From contig NZ_SCWF01000015.1 in assembly GCF_004359575.1 (NCBI RefSeq), positions 1 through 49,477 on the forward strand: a DNA stretch of 49,477 nucleotides. Reading direction: 5' to 3'. The position numbers were made by a program, and so were the translations under genes. The DNA comes from Macrococcus bovicus. Its GTDB lineage: Bacteria; Bacillota; Bacilli; Staphylococcales; Staphylococcaceae. This document shows positions 33,215-40,845 of this stretch, one piece after another. The notes under the pieces were generated by a model. The model saw only the letters and a program-made list of their open reading frames with translations. It was not told the DNA's origin and made no database searches. The stretch's first letter is position 1. Each line of letters opens with the position of its first letter.

Positions 33215-33448
33215 CTAGCCTTCCAGTAATTTCGGCTTAACTGCATCACGTTGAAGATTTTCGTCATAAGCAATTTTGGCTTTCAGTACAAGATTACCGT
33301 TAGAAATGACTTGAGAAGCTACCCCTGTGACTGTTCTCGCTCTCTCAATCTCCAGCTTCATTTCTTCCTCTGTCATTTCCGGATTGCTTAATCGTTCCAG
33401 TTGTTCAAATAAGTAACCATTTAAATCTCCTAAAGTGTTTTTCATCAA
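33215..33448 (-). CDS. Conserved small phage protein (77 aa)
   Basis: A 77-residue protein (TLGDLNGYLFEQLERLSNPEMTEEEMKLEIERARTVTGVASQVI and on to AKIAYDENL). This helical pattern is very common in Firmicutes phage early operons, usually next to an HNH gene; no function is established. It overlaps the stop of the GNAT-like gene (ATGATG). Confidence 0.7.
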   Translation of the reverse strand: MMKNTLGDLNGYLFEQLERLSNPEMTEEEMKLEIERARTVTGVASQVISNGNLVLKAKIAYDENLQRDAVKPKLLEG

Positions 33449-33876
33449 TAGCCCTCCAATTTGAAATTCTGTATTTCATATAAATCATAGTAGTTATCAC
33501 TGTTCCTTGATTTGACCTGTCCATCCACTCTTTCAAATCCAAGTTCCTTTAAGATGCGGATGACTTTCTCATTAGTCGGAAGCACTGTGAGGACAATAGG
33601 CTCCTTATACTTAATCAGCTGCTCTAAGGTCGCTTTGAAGTAACCTCGGCCATACTGATCATTCAGAATTGAGAAGCGCTTGAAGTGTTTTCTGTTCAAT
33701 ATGCGTTCCAGGGTAAATACAGCGACCGGTTTGTTTCCGTCCAGGACAATGTGCTGCGTTCCGTTCACATAGTCGAGAATCACATCTTCTCTTGTGAAGT
33801 AGTCCTTTTCCTCGAAGTAATCGAGGATATAAAGGACCTTATCTGGACGAACGTTGTTCATGTATGTGACTGCCAT
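33445..33876 (-). CDS. Putative GNAT-like acetyltransferase-fold protein
   Basis: Taken from ATG 33876 (AAGGA nine bases upstream), 143 residues; the open frame to 33951 overlaps the previous gene extensively. The C-terminal block LTVLPTNEKVIRILKELGFERVDGQ resembles the end of GNAT acetyltransferases, and FTLERIL resembles strand 4. The Q/RxxGxG/A loop is replaced by DQYGRGYFKATLEQL. Substrate unknown; assignment tentative. Confidence 0.5.
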   Translation of the reverse strand: MAVTYMNNVRPDKVLYILDYFEEKDYFTREDVILDYVNGTQHIVLDGNKPVAVFTLERILNRKHFKRFSILNDQYGRGYFKATLEQLIKYKEPIVLTVLPTNEKVIRILKELGFERVDGQVKSRNSDNYYDLYEIQNFKLEGY

Positions 33877-34075
33877 TCCAATCCATCCTTCCATATAGAT
33901 CTCGTTCAAACTCTTCGCTTGCTGCATCGAAAGGCATATAATGCCCTTCATCCAGCAGCTGCTTTACAATCAATCCAGCTTTCATCCAGTAAATCTTGAC
34001 TAGAGGCATTGTCTCCGCCTTGTATAGCTCTCTCAGGCGTTCCAAATAATCATCAATAGTAAATGAGTCATTCAA
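33839..34075 (-). CDS. Hypothetical early protein (78 aa, TTG start)
   Basis: A 78-residue protein (NDSFTIDDYLERLRELYKAETMPLVKIYWMKAGLIVKQLLDEG...). The start is TTG 34075, with GAGG eight bases upstream and overlap with the DnaB stop. The end overlaps the GNAT-like gene. Function unknown. Confidence 0.55.
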   Translation of the reverse strand: MNDSFTIDDYLERLRELYKAETMPLVKIYWMKAGLIVKQLLDEGHYMPFDAASEEFERDLYGRMDWNGSHIHEQRSSR

Positions 34076-35301
34076 CCGTAAAACCTCTGTGAAGCCTTGT
34101 AGAAGTCCATCTTGACGGTGCCTGTCTCCCCGTCCTTATTCTTCGCGATGATGCACTCAATTTCTGATTTACCTGGATTGTCTGGATCTGTTTGCTTTGT
34201 ATAGTAATCATCACGATAGAGCATCATGATGATGTCTGCGTCCTGTTCCAGTCCTGATGCTTCTTTGAGGTCGGACATAATAGGTCGCTTGTCCTGACGC
34301 TGCTCGACACCCCTTGACAGCTGTGCTAGGGCGATGATAACTGAGTTTGTTTCCTTGGCCACAATCTTTAGTTCTCGACTGATCTGCTCAAGTTCAAGAC
34401 GTCTATCCTTGCTTTTATCGTCTGACTTCATCAGCTGAATGTAGTCGAGAAAGATGATGTTGGTCTTATCAGGATGTTTAGCGATGATGCTTCTCAGCTT
34501 GGCAGGTGTGATGTTGTTCTTGTCATGTACATGAAAGTCCAGATTCTGATAGTATCCAATCCACTTAGTCACTAATTCAATTTCATCAGATGTCATCATG
34601 CCGCCATTCTTAAACTTCTTAAGTGGTACGTTCGACAGATTCGATAAGATACGTGTCGTGACTTTCACATCTTTTGTTTCAAGTGAGACAAAATGAACTG
34701 TGTTTTTCTGTGCCATCTGAAGGCCCATTGCGATTGCAAAGGCTGTCTTACCGATTGACGGCCGAGCGCCTATAATGTTGAACTGACTCGCATCAAATCC
34801 GTCTGTCAGTCCGTCGAGTGACTTGAAGCCTGTCAGAATACCCGACTTAGCATCGCTTGTGATGGTGTCCATGATCTGCAGCAGAACATCAGTCTTTGTA
34901 TCTTCATCATCAATATCAATTTCATTCAGCTGCGTGATGGTCTGCTGAAGAAAGTTCTGCGATTCAACGGTAGGCTTCTCAATGTAATCCTGAGCAGCGC
35001 TAATGATCATCCTCTGTTTGTATGCGTTGATGACATCTATCTGATACTGCTTGAAGTGTGACTCAAAGATGAATTTGTCATTCCGCATACTGCCGATTGT
35101 CTTTTTATCAATCACTTGCTGATTAGATGCTCCGCTGACCTGGTACAGACTGGCCACATCTGCAAACCCTTTTTCTCTAAAGAATTGCAGCGTTGCCTTG
35201 ATACTTTCATCAGATATCATGTTCGGTGTCACTTGTAGATCATCGTACAGCTTAGGAAACTTGATGAGTGAAGCAAGCAGGTTCTCTTCAAACTCAATCA
35301 T
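34072..35301 (-). CDS. Replicative DNA helicase, DnaB-like
   Basis: From ATG 35301 (AGGTG six bases upstream), 409 residues. The N-terminal DnaB helical domain (EFEENLLASLIKFPKLYDDLQV) is followed by the RecA-like motor with Walker A GARPSIGKTAFAIAMG, Walker B NIIFLDYIQLM, and the DnaB motif LSRGVEQRQDKRPIMSDLKEASGLEQDADIIMMLYR. It unwinds the phage origin after loading by the G39P-like loader encoded just upstream. Confidence 0.95.
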   Translation of the reverse strand: MIEFEENLLASLIKFPKLYDDLQVTPNMISDESIKATLQFFREKGFADVASLYQVSGASNQQVIDKKTIGSMRNDKFIFESHFKQYQIDVINAYKQRMIISAAQDYIEKPTVESQNFLQQTITQLNEIDIDDEDTKTDVLLQIMDTITSDAKSGILTGFKSLDGLTDGFDASQFNIIGARPSIGKTAFAIAMGLQMAQKNTVHFVSLETKDVKVTTRILSNLSNVPLKKFKNGGMMTSDEIELVTKWIGYYQNLDFHVHDKNNITPAKLRSIIAKHPDKTNIIFLDYIQLMKSDDKSKDRRLELEQISRELKIVAKETNSVIIALAQLSRGVEQRQDKRPIMSDLKEASGLEQDADIIMMLYRDDYYTKQTDPDNPGKSEIECIIAKNKDGETGTVKMDFYKASQRFYG

Positions 35302-35653
35302 CAGAGACACCTACTTTCTCATTCATGCCTTTCACTGCCTCTCGCAGCTTCTGCATGGCTTCCTCACGTTTCTTTCTGAGTACAGGGTCATTCAACTCTC
35401 TCTGTACTGCTGCAATATCAGCTGAGTAATCTTCAACAGGCTTGTCCTGGATCACTACAAGAAAGTCGCTAATAACTGGGGGAAACTTTTCGGTAGATAC
35501 ATAGCGATAAATTTTTTCTTTACTTAGTTGGTAATCGCCTTTTATTAGGATGCTGATCCAGACATCTGCTTGTTCTTTATCAAAGTTTATTTGATGGTAG
35601 GAAGTTTCAATTAACTTAATTAGTTCTAATGCTTCTTTAGGGGTCATTGCCAT
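35294..35653 (-). CDS. Helicase loader/inhibitor, G39P-like
   Basis: A 119-residue helical protein: TPKEALELIKLIETSYHQINFDKEQADVWISILIKGDYQLSKEKIYRYV...FPPVISDFLVV. This is the pattern of SPP1 G39P ('loader and inhibitor of G40P'), which binds the phage DnaB and delivers it to the initiator-origin complex. Placement between initiator and dnaB agrees. It overlaps both neighbours. Confidence 0.82.
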   Translation of the reverse strand: MAMTPKEALELIKLIETSYHQINFDKEQADVWISILIKGDYQLSKEKIYRYVSTEKFPPVISDFLVVIQDKPVEDYSADIAAVQRELNDPVLRKKREEAMQKLREAVKGMNEKVGVSDD

Positions 35654-36372
35654 CCCTCCAAGAATGCGTCATATTTATCCTTAATATTTATATTGTTATT
35701 TTTTCGTTTCTTTGAAGGTTTTTGATTAAGATATTTTTCAAAGTTAGCTGGTCTGAATAAAGTACTAGGATTCAGATGCTTATCTTGATCAGTGTTTAAC
35801 CATTCATCCACTTTTACATCTATAACTTTTTTAAAATCATCAATCGTTTTCCCTTCGCCAAGTCTCCCGTTGATAAATTCAACTGTCTGTTTAGTCTTAT
35901 GAGAAAACTTTTTACCTGTTTTTTCATTTAAGTAATTAATGATTTCCTCGTGCGGTCTAGCATCGCTAGACGATATATTATTACTTGTATTATTAATACT
36001 TGTAATATTCTCTTTAGCGTTTGCATTAATAGGGGTATTAACCGTATGACTAACAGGGGTATTAGCGTTTGCATTAATAGGGGTTAATGCATCAACTAAT
36101 GGGTATAACTTTCGCTGCTTGATTTCTTTGCCCTCATATATCATTTCATCTCTGAGATAGTTAAGTTTTTTCAGATTAGCTATCCGATTTGAAACTGTTA
36201 TTTTATGAACGTTGTATAGTTTGGCAAAGTAACCATTTGAAGCAGTACAATATCCGTATTTATTTGATAATGCTGTTATTTCAGCGAAGAGTATTTTTTC
36301 GCTATCAGTCAGCCTATTATCGTATCTGACGTTAGCCGTCAGAATTGCATAGTAACTAGGTTGTTCAGTCAT
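35644..36372 (-). CDS. Replication initiator / replisome organiser with Phg_2220_C domain
   Basis: A 242-residue protein. The N-terminal 95 residues are a winged helix (YYAILTANVRYDNRLTDSEKILFAEITALSN, HKITVSNRIANLKKLNYL). A linker at 97-120 is an 8-residue motif repeated three times (TPINANAN, TPVSHTVN, TPINANAK). Residues about 140-215 match the conserved phage C-terminal domain (IINYLNEKTGKKFSHKTKQTVEFINGRL...LNPSTLFRPANFEKYL). It binds the phage origin, very probably the iterons located in its own linker, and recruits loader and helicase. Confidence 0.88.
   Translation of the reverse strand: MTEQPSYYAILTANVRYDNRLTDSEKILFAEITALSNKYGYCTASNGYFAKLYNVHKITVSNRIANLKKLNYLRDEMIYEGKEIKQRKLYPLVDALTPINANANTPVSHTVNTPINANAKENITSINNTSNNISSSDARPHEEIINYLNEKTGKKFSHKTKQTVEFINGRLGEGKTIDDFKKVIDVKVDEWLNTDQDKHLNPSTLFRPANFEKYLNQKPSKKRKNNNINIKDKYDAFLEGWQ
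36013..36108 (-). repeat. Three 24-bp iterons within the initiator gene: probable phage origin
   Basis: On the minus strand three tandem 24-bp units (36084-36061, 36060-36037, 36036-36013), each with the core ACCCCTRTTA. Units one and three are nearly identical, and a partial fourth (TACCCATTAG) lies at about 36092-36105. Iterons inside the initiator gene are the usual origin of lactococcal and staphylococcal siphoviruses. The spacing is strictly 24 bp. Confidence 0.75.
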
Positions 36373-36595
36373 CTTGATACACCTTCTTTTTGAAAAGTGT
36401 ATAAGGTTCTATTTTTAAATAGTTACATAATGTTTCTAAAGTACCGTATTGAATACCTTGACTTTCTCCACTTGCAATACTCATTAAAGTAGTTCTAGAG
36501 ATACCTGTGCCTTCATGGACATCAGATATTTTTAAATTTCTTATAGCCATTTCGATACGAAAATTTTCACCGACTATTTTATTCACTTTTCTCAC
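36365..36595 (-). CDS. XRE-family helix-turn-helix regulator (early operon)
   Basis: A 76-residue Cro/CI-type DNA-binding protein (NFRIEMAIRNLKISDVHEGTGISRTTLMSIASGESQGIQYGTLETLCNYL). It overlaps the HNHc nuclease gene by 17 bases and the initiator gene by eight. Role in the early operon unknown; might control late-early timing. Confidence 0.8.
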   Translation of the reverse strand: MRKVNKIVGENFRIEMAIRNLKISDVHEGTGISRTTLMSIASGESQGIQYGTLETLCNYLKIEPYTLFKKKVYQDD

Positions 36596-37250
36596 CTCTC
36601 AACATCGCATTAAGCTTGTCATCCACCTGGATCCAGCTGTCATGCAGATGATATTTTTCGTTAAAGCTGTCTATGCCTATCTGATGCTGTTCTCCATGAT
36701 GTTGTCTGCATAAGGCAAGTACTTCGTTACCGTAGTGATTCATTTCGTTTCTGTTCATCCCTCGACCTATTGCGTGACGGTGTGCCAGGTCGCTGTGAGG
36801 CTTTCCACAGATGACACATTTACGCTTGATGGTTGCAAGGTAGATGAATCGCTTATCCTCTTTCATGAGGTCGCTTGTTTTGTAGTTAAGAGGGATGTCA
36901 TGCAGGAATACCCATTCAAGAATTAGTTCGATTAGCTCTCTGGCTATCTGTTTAGTAGTGTCAGATAAGCTGATAGGTTTATAGCCTTTGATAGTTTCAA
37001 GATAGAACTGAAACGTCTGTCTCAGGTCGTCTTGGGGCTGGCCTGTGTATTCGTATATGTCATTCAGCAGTGCGAATATCTTCTTGCGCTGCTTGACTGT
37101 TATCTTGTGCGGATCAATCACTTCAAGGTTAGCTGCGACAGGTATCTCATTATCTAGTAGCTGCAATGTGTCATCATCTAGCGACACATTGCGGACTACT
37201 ATGTCAAAGCGGCCATTCCCTCGGTGGTGGTATCTTTCGATTCTGGCCAT
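36579..37250 (-). CDS. Putative HNHc nuclease (phage recombination-associated)
   Basis: A 223-residue protein typical of staphylococcal phages. It has an N-terminal strand region (VVRNVSLDDDTLQLLDNEI), helices with KITVKQRKKIFALLNDI, and a C-terminal zinc-finger HNH: CVICGKPHSDLAHRHAIGRGMNRNE, then LALCRQHHGEQHQIG. Usually found between SSB and the replication initiator, as here. Thought to process recombination intermediates; not proven. Confidence 0.88.
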   Translation of the reverse strand: MARIERYHHRGNGRFDIVVRNVSLDDDTLQLLDNEIPVAANLEVIDPHKITVKQRKKIFALLNDIYEYTGQPQDDLRQTFQFYLETIKGYKPISLSDTTKQIARELIELILEWVFLHDIPLNYKTSDLMKEDKRFIYLATIKRKCVICGKPHSDLAHRHAIGRGMNRNEMNHYGNEVLALCRQHHGEQHQIGIDSFNEKYHLHDSWIQVDDKLNAMLRGEKSE

Positions 37251-37262
37251 GTCATCACTTCC

Positions 37263-37808
37263 TTACAGCTTGATTACTCTATATTGATTGCCATCTAAAT
37301 CTTCAACCAATTTATAGCCTTTGCTCAATCGATCATTAATATATGAGTGACCTCTCTTTAGAAATTTATTTGCTCTCGCAATACTTCTAAATTCATATTC
37401 GATACCTATTGCATTGATCAACTTCACTTTCATGTTTGAACTTTGCAAATCGTTATCAAAGGCATGATTAGTATTTTCTTTATAAGTACACCACTCAAGA
37501 TTTGAAACATGATTATTTCTGGGATTTCCGTCGATGTGATTAATGCATGTTTTGCCTGGCACTTCTGGAATAAATGCGAATGCTACAAGCCGATGCACAA
37601 GGAAAGTTTTATCTTTCTTGTCCTTCCAAAGAGAAACTCTGACGTCTCTTCCGTTAGGGTTCTTTTCTTTTAGTATTCTGGATTTCCATGTTCTAACACC
37701 ATGTCTGACAGAATGCGTTTGTTTACCTTCTTTTGTTCTCACTCTGCCATGATCACTCACCTCGTAAATACCTTCGTAACCAACAACATCTTTCCAAACT
37801 TCATTCAT
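37263..37808 (-). CDS. Homing-type endonuclease, NUMOD4 + HNH
   Basis: A 181-residue protein. The N-terminal NUMOD4 motif (EVWKDVVGYEGIYEVSDHGRVRT) is followed by the HNH_3 core (LVHRLVAFAFIPEVPGKTCINHIDGNPRNNHVSNLEWCTYKENTNHAFD) and a C-terminal NUMOD-like helix-turn-helix (SIARANKFLKRGHSYINDRLSKGYK). It has a weak ribosome site and sits as an extra gene between ssb and the HNHc nuclease, so it is probably a selfish free-standing homing endonuclease. Confidence 0.9.
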   Translation of the reverse strand: MNEVWKDVVGYEGIYEVSDHGRVRTKEGKQTHSVRHGVRTWKSRILKEKNPNGRDVRVSLWKDKKDKTFLVHRLVAFAFIPEVPGKTCINHIDGNPRNNHVSNLEWCTYKENTNHAFDNDLQSSNMKVKLINAIGIEYEFRSIARANKFLKRGHSYINDRLSKGYKLVEDLDGNQYRVIKL

Positions 37809-37820
37809 CAGGCTCTACCA

Positions 37821-38360
37821 TTAAAAAGGCGGATTATCCGAATCAAAATCGGATGTTGCCGGATTGTTGTAATGATTTTGTTGCGGTGGTGCCTGGTACT
37901 GCTGTTGAGGCTGTGCCTGGTATTGTTGTGGTGGAGCTTGCTGATATTGCTGGTGATATTGTTGTTGAGGTTGCTGTTGTTGTGGTTGATTAGCGAATGG
38001 ATTGCTTTGTGGCTGTTGTTGCTGATTCTGTTGACTATCTTTTTTGGATTCGAGGAACTGCACGCTGTCTGCCACAACCTCTGTTACATAGACTTTACGG
38101 CCCTCATTGTTCTCATAGCTACGTGATTGCATCCGTCCTTGCACACCTACTAGTGAGCCTTTTGAGCAGTACTGGTTAACTACTTCAGCTGTCTTTCTGA
38201 AAGTGACAATATTGATAAAGTCAGCCTGCTGTTCACTATTCTGTGATTTGAAATTACGATTTACTGCTAGTGTGAACTTAGCTACTGGTATGCCTGATGG
38301 TGTGACCTGATACTCTACGTCTTTAGTCAGACGCCCTACTAATACGACATTGTTGATCAT
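37821..38360 (-). CDS. ssb: Single-stranded DNA-binding protein
   Basis: A 179-residue SSB. The OB fold (residues 1-105) begins [35 protein letters not shown] low-complexity Gln/Pro linker follows (about 115-165, CAA-rich DNA), and the acidic tip DFDSDNPPF recruits partner proteins. Its ATG overlaps the ERF stop (ATGA), forming an annealase-SSB pair. Confidence 0.95.
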   Translation of the reverse strand: MINNVVLVGRLTKDVEYQVTPSGIPVAKFTLAVNRNFKSQNSEQQADFINIVTFRKTAEVVNQYCSKGSLVGVQGRMQSRSYENNEGRKVYVTEVVADSVQFLESKKDSQQNQQQQPQSNPFANQPQQQQPQQQYHQQYQQAPPQQYQAQPQQQYQAPPQQNHYNNPATSDFDSDNPPF

Positions 38361-38956
38361 GATTGATTCCTCCAGTTATTTAATGTTTTGATGGCTTCAT
38401 CAGCTGCCTGCATAGTCAGCTTTGTGTAGTCACGAATATTCAGGTTTTCTAGCACTGACTTTTCATCTGCTCCATAATCTTTTGCGAATGAAATGACTGC
38501 TGTTTTAAGTTCTCCCACTTTTTCTTGTGAGATAGGTGTCTGCTTTACCTGTTGCTTGTTACCACTGGCAGCATTACCGTCATCATCTTCATCACTTGTA
38601 ATGCCAAAAATTGCAGATAATGAGTAGCGTTTGAGATAAGTGATTAAGGCACCTGCACCTTGGGCTGTATTCTTATCAGCATTCATGAACACTGGATCAT
38701 ACTCGATATATTCGCCGCTAGAGTGCATGAGCAGGGTTGCTACTCCTATACGTCCCTGTGCGTCATTCTGCGCCCACTGGGTAAATGATAAGCCGTGCTT
38801 AGGCGCTGACTCTGTGATGGACTCTACGACGCTCTCAAGTGGCACATATTTCGATTTGAAGAACGGGTTGTTTTTATCTTTGAGCGGCTGTTTTACTTCC
38901 GCCTGAAAGTTAGCCATGGCCTTTGACAGTTCGACGATTGATTCAGATTTATTCAT
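38357..38956 (-). CDS. ERF-family ssDNA annealing recombinase
   Basis: A 199-residue protein with the ERF core: [39 protein letters not shown], then LSFTQWAQ, then [20 protein letters not shown] and the acidic EDDDGN. ERF proteins anneal complementary single strands in phage recombination and work with SSB encoded next to it. The C-terminal 60 residues are a helical tail. Confidence 0.92.
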   Translation of the reverse strand: MNKSESIVELSKAMANFQAEVKQPLKDKNNPFFKSKYVPLESVVESITESAPKHGLSFTQWAQNDAQGRIGVATLLMHSSGEYIEYDPVFMNADKNTAQGAGALITYLKRYSLSAIFGITSDEDDDGNAASGNKQQVKQTPISQEKVGELKTAVISFAKDYGADEKSVLENLNIRDYTKLTMQAADEAIKTLNNWRNQS

Positions 38957-39173
38957 TCGTTAGATCAACCCTTTCATAACTTATATTTGTTATTTCAGTA
39001 CGCTTTATGATGTCGTGCGTTTCAAGTGTTGGTTGTTTATCGTTGCTGCCGTATCCAACAAACGGTTTGGCTTGTGAACGATTCGTGGTGTATGAAGTGC
39101 CATGTTCTGAATGAGAAGTAACGTAAAGATCAGCAACTTTCAATTTATAGATGTAACTGACTTGTTCGCTCAT
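38949..39173 (-). CDS. Small early protein (74 aa)
   Basis: A 74-residue protein (SEQVSYIYKLKVADLYVTSHSEHGTSYTTNRSQAKPFVGY) with the 'strand, YVxS, ITxxxxQAKxF' arrangement of small staphylococcal phage proteins with a phosphate-starvation-like DUF; the function is unknown. Coupled by ATGA to the preceding gene. Confidence 0.6.
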   Translation of the reverse strand: MSEQVSYIYKLKVADLYVTSHSEHGTSYTTNRSQAKPFVGYGSNDKQPTLETHDIIKRTEITNISYERVDLTNE

Positions 39174-39412
39174 GATGACAGTCTCACTAACGACTGATTA
39201 TTAAGAAACTGAATGTTACTTCTCAGCTGTTCAAGCACATCATAAGCCTCATCAACCGTACTGTTTGGATAGAGCCAAAGTGTTTTTAAATCCTCTTCGT
39301 CAAAAGTAATGAAGATTAAGCCTTGTTTAGCTCTAAGGCTAATCTCATGCTCGCAATGTTCGAGTTCTTCATGAATTTGCTGTAAAAAGTACAATCTTTC
39401 TGGACTGTTCAT
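39170..39412 (-). CDS. Small early protein (80 aa)
   Basis: An 80-residue protein (NSPERLYFLQQIHEELEHCEHEISLRAKQG...), two helices around a beta hairpin (LIFITFDEEDLKTLWLYP). A strong TAGGAGG ribosome site precedes ATG 39412. Function unknown. Confidence 0.62.
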   Translation of the reverse strand: MNSPERLYFLQQIHEELEHCEHEISLRAKQGLIFITFDEEDLKTLWLYPNSTVDEAYDVLEQLRSNIQFLNNQSLVRLSS

Positions 39413-39458
39413 AATTTCCTCCTAGATTTCCTCTAGGCAAGATGCTACAATGTTAGTG

Positions 39459-39501
39459 TCTAATTAACTTGTGGCACATGCCTTTTGGTATGTGTTTTTT
39501 T
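39459..39501 (+). ncRNA. Second plus-strand promoter-terminator unit
   Basis: Opposite to the early operon: TCTAATTAACTTGTGG (39459-39474), hairpin CACATGCC TTTT GGTATGTG (39475-39494), T7 tract (39495-39501). It aligns with the unit at 28582-28637. TACAAT at 39446-39451 is an alternative -10. May give a tiny RNA or only block opposing transcription. Confidence 0.35.
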
Positions 39502-39514
39502 ATTTGCCCTGCTT

Positions 39515-39703
39515 TCAAATTTCCTCCCAGTACGCTACGCCTGACTCATGGTCATGGTACTCGTGACGGTCAGGTGCGCCGTAATCCTCCTCTAGCTGTT
39601 CCAGCTCATACATTGAGAAGAACGGTCTAGCTTTCATCACTTTCGATGCTGCTTCCTGTGCATGTAAATAACGTTCAGCCATTTCAAGGTTGTCCTCAAT
39701 CAC
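39515..39703 (-). CDS. Small acidic early protein (62 aa)
   Basis: A 62-residue protein from GTG 39703, which overlaps the stop of the membrane-protein gene (GTGA); ATG 39682 is an alternative start. Sequence IEDNLEMAERYLHAQEAASKVMKARPFFSMYELEQLEEDY..., rich in Glu and Tyr. Function unknown. Confidence 0.55.
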   Translation of the reverse strand: MIEDNLEMAERYLHAQEAASKVMKARPFFSMYELEQLEEDYGAPDRHEYHDHESGVAYWEEI

Positions 39704-39852
39704 TCCTCACACCCCACTTTCGCTAAACCAAAGATACATATACTTATTAAGCTAAGTGCTGAAACAGTATAATCATTGATCGGTGCATTGTTAGCCACGA
39801 AGATTGCAACTGCGAAAATCAGTGCTATTGCGTATGACAGCAGTTTTTTCAT
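39700..39852 (-). CDS. Small membrane protein (50 aa)
   Basis: A 50-residue frame from ATG 39852: MKKLLSYAIALIFAVAIFV, a polar turn NNAPINDYTV, then a second hydrophobic segment SALSLISICIFGLA and the end KVGCEE. GGTGGGG gives a ribosome site four bases upstream. It exactly fills the space between two genes, with an overlapping stop/start, so it is probably real. Two membrane segments; function unknown. Confidence 0.6.
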   Translation of the reverse strand: MKKLLSYAIALIFAVAIFVANNAPINDYTVSALSLISICIFGLAKVGCEE

Positions 39853-40118
39853 TTCCCCACCCTCTCCAATACTTTTTTGTAAGCCTCCAGTACTTCCGGA
39901 TAGAGATACAACACTCTCGAACCAATACGACGAGTCACTTCTACAATTTCTGGCTCGCAGGTAATGGTGTTGAGAAGTGTTGATCGTGACAGAGAAGTAA
40001 TCTCGGAAAGCTGATTGATGTCTACCGTTGCAAACTCTAGCTCGAGATCTGCCATAACATTACCGACTTGCTTTTTGACCAGGTCGACAATTACTGCATC
40101 ATCGATAGTAATATTCAT
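39849..40118 (-). CDS. Excisionase-like / helix-turn-helix protein
   Basis: An 89-residue protein. The C-terminal half reads as a winged-helix of the phage excisionase/MerR-like kind: DINQLSEITSLSRSTLLNTITCEPEIVEVTRRIGSRVLYLYPEVLEAYKKVLERV. Its location as second gene after cro is where xis-like or antirepressor genes occur. It may direct excision with the integrase; not certain. Confidence 0.6.
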   Translation of the reverse strand: MNITIDDAVIVDLVKKQVGNVMADLELEFATVDINQLSEITSLSRSTLLNTITCEPEIVEVTRRIGSRVLYLYPEVLEAYKKVLERVGK

Positions 40119-40120
40119 GG

Positions 40121-40351
40121 TCAGACCTCCACGCGGTTATTTATGTCACCATTTTGGTGACATATAGGTAAAAAAATTTGATCAATAGGTAGTTCTAAAT
40201 ACTCAGATGCTTTGAACATTTCATCGGAATTGAACGGTATTTCTCCACGTTCTTTAGCACTATACGTGTTCCTAGACATACCAAGTATTTTGGCGAATTG
40301 ATTTTGACTCAATTTACGTTCTTTTCTTAAGCGCCAAAGATACATTTGCAT
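40121..40351 (-). CDS. Cro-like repressor (XRE family)
   Basis: A 76-residue protein with an XRE helix-turn-helix (LRKERKLSQNQFAKILGMSRNTYSAKERGEIPF) and a short C-terminus that includes QNGDINN. First gene of the lytic transcript, divergent from the CI-like gene. The DNA coding its last residues contains a full CI/Cro operator (40145-40161). AAAGGAG lies upstream of ATG 40351. Expected to shut off the repressor gene and tune the early operon. Confidence 0.85.
   Translation of the reverse strand: MQMYLWRLRKERKLSQNQFAKILGMSRNTYSAKERGEIPFNSDEMFKASEYLELPIDQIFLPICHQNGDINNRVEV
40145..40161. promoter_or_regulatory. Operator O1 inside the cro gene
   Basis: GTCACCATTTTGGTGAC, a palindrome with perfect 7-bp arms, identical in core to the operator in the cro promoter. 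It lies in the 3' end of cro, about 235 bp from it. Confidence 0.8.
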
Positions 40352-40374
40352 AAACTCACTCCTTTCATGACTAT

Positions 40375-40403
40375 ACTATATCACCATTTTGGTGACTTAA
40401 CAA
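40375..40403 (-). promoter_or_regulatory. Early (cro) promoter with operator O2 in its spacer
   Basis: On the minus strand -35 TTGTTA (40398-40403), 17-bp spacer, -10 TATAGT (40375-40380). The spacer consists of the operator TCACCATTTTGGTGA (40381-40395), so repressor and RNA polymerase exclude each other. Confidence 0.85.
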
Positions 40404-40443
40404 GTAAAATGAACAGTTTTTTTAGATTTTGACCAAAAAAATG

Positions 40444-40472
40444 TTCCATTTTGGTGACGCTTCCTATATAAT
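40444..40472 (+). promoter_or_regulatory. Repressor promoter with operator O3
   Basis: -10 TATAAT at 40467-40472, with a weak -35 TTCCAT at 40444-40449 and 17-bp spacing. The -35 and spacer overlap an imperfect operator TTCCATTTTGGTGAC (40444-40458). It drives the CI-like gene at 40503 and probably the genes after it. Confidence 0.75.
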
Positions 40473-40502
40473 GGGATTATCAAATCAAGGGAGAAAATAA
40501 TT

Positions 40503-40835
40503 ATGACAAACGAAGAACTTACACTTTATATAGCAAATCAAATTAAAAAAATGCGCGAATTTAGAAATATGAATCAACAAGATCTAGCTGAACGATTAAA
40601 TATTACTAAACAAGCTGTAAGTAGATATGAGAATGGTCAACGCAAAGCAAATCAAGACGTTTTATTTGAATTGTCACATATTTTCGGATGCAGTATTAAT
40701 GATTTCTTCCCTAAGAATGAGGCGAATACGAAACAAATTGAAACCATCGCAGCACACATTGACGATGATGTGACTGAAGAAGAGATGCAGGAGATCCTGG
40801 ACTTCATCGAGTTTAAAAAACGCAATCGTAAATAG
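40503..40835 (+). CDS. CI/ImmR-like phage repressor (XRE family)
   Basis: A 110-residue repressor. Residues 7-62 are the helix-turn-helix (QIKKMREFRNMNQQDLAERLNITKQAVSRYENGQRKA); the rest is a short acidic helical oligomerisation tail (EEEMQEILDFIEFKKRNRK). It has no S24/LexA autocleavage domain, unlike lambda CI, so induction should depend on another protein, most simply the ImmA-like product encoded ten bases downstream. GGGAG precedes the ATG. Binds the TCACCA/TGGTGA operators by inference. Confidence 0.88.
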   Translation: MTNEELTLYIANQIKKMREFRNMNQQDLAERLNITKQAVSRYENGQRKANQDVLFELSHIFGCSINDFFPKNEANTKQIETIAAHIDDDVTEEEMQEILDFIEFKKRNRK

Positions 40836-40845
40836 GAGTGATATT

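Noticed and set aside
37860-38030. CAA/TTG-rich low-complexity tract
   Set aside because: Encodes the Gln/Pro linker of SSB, a usual feature.
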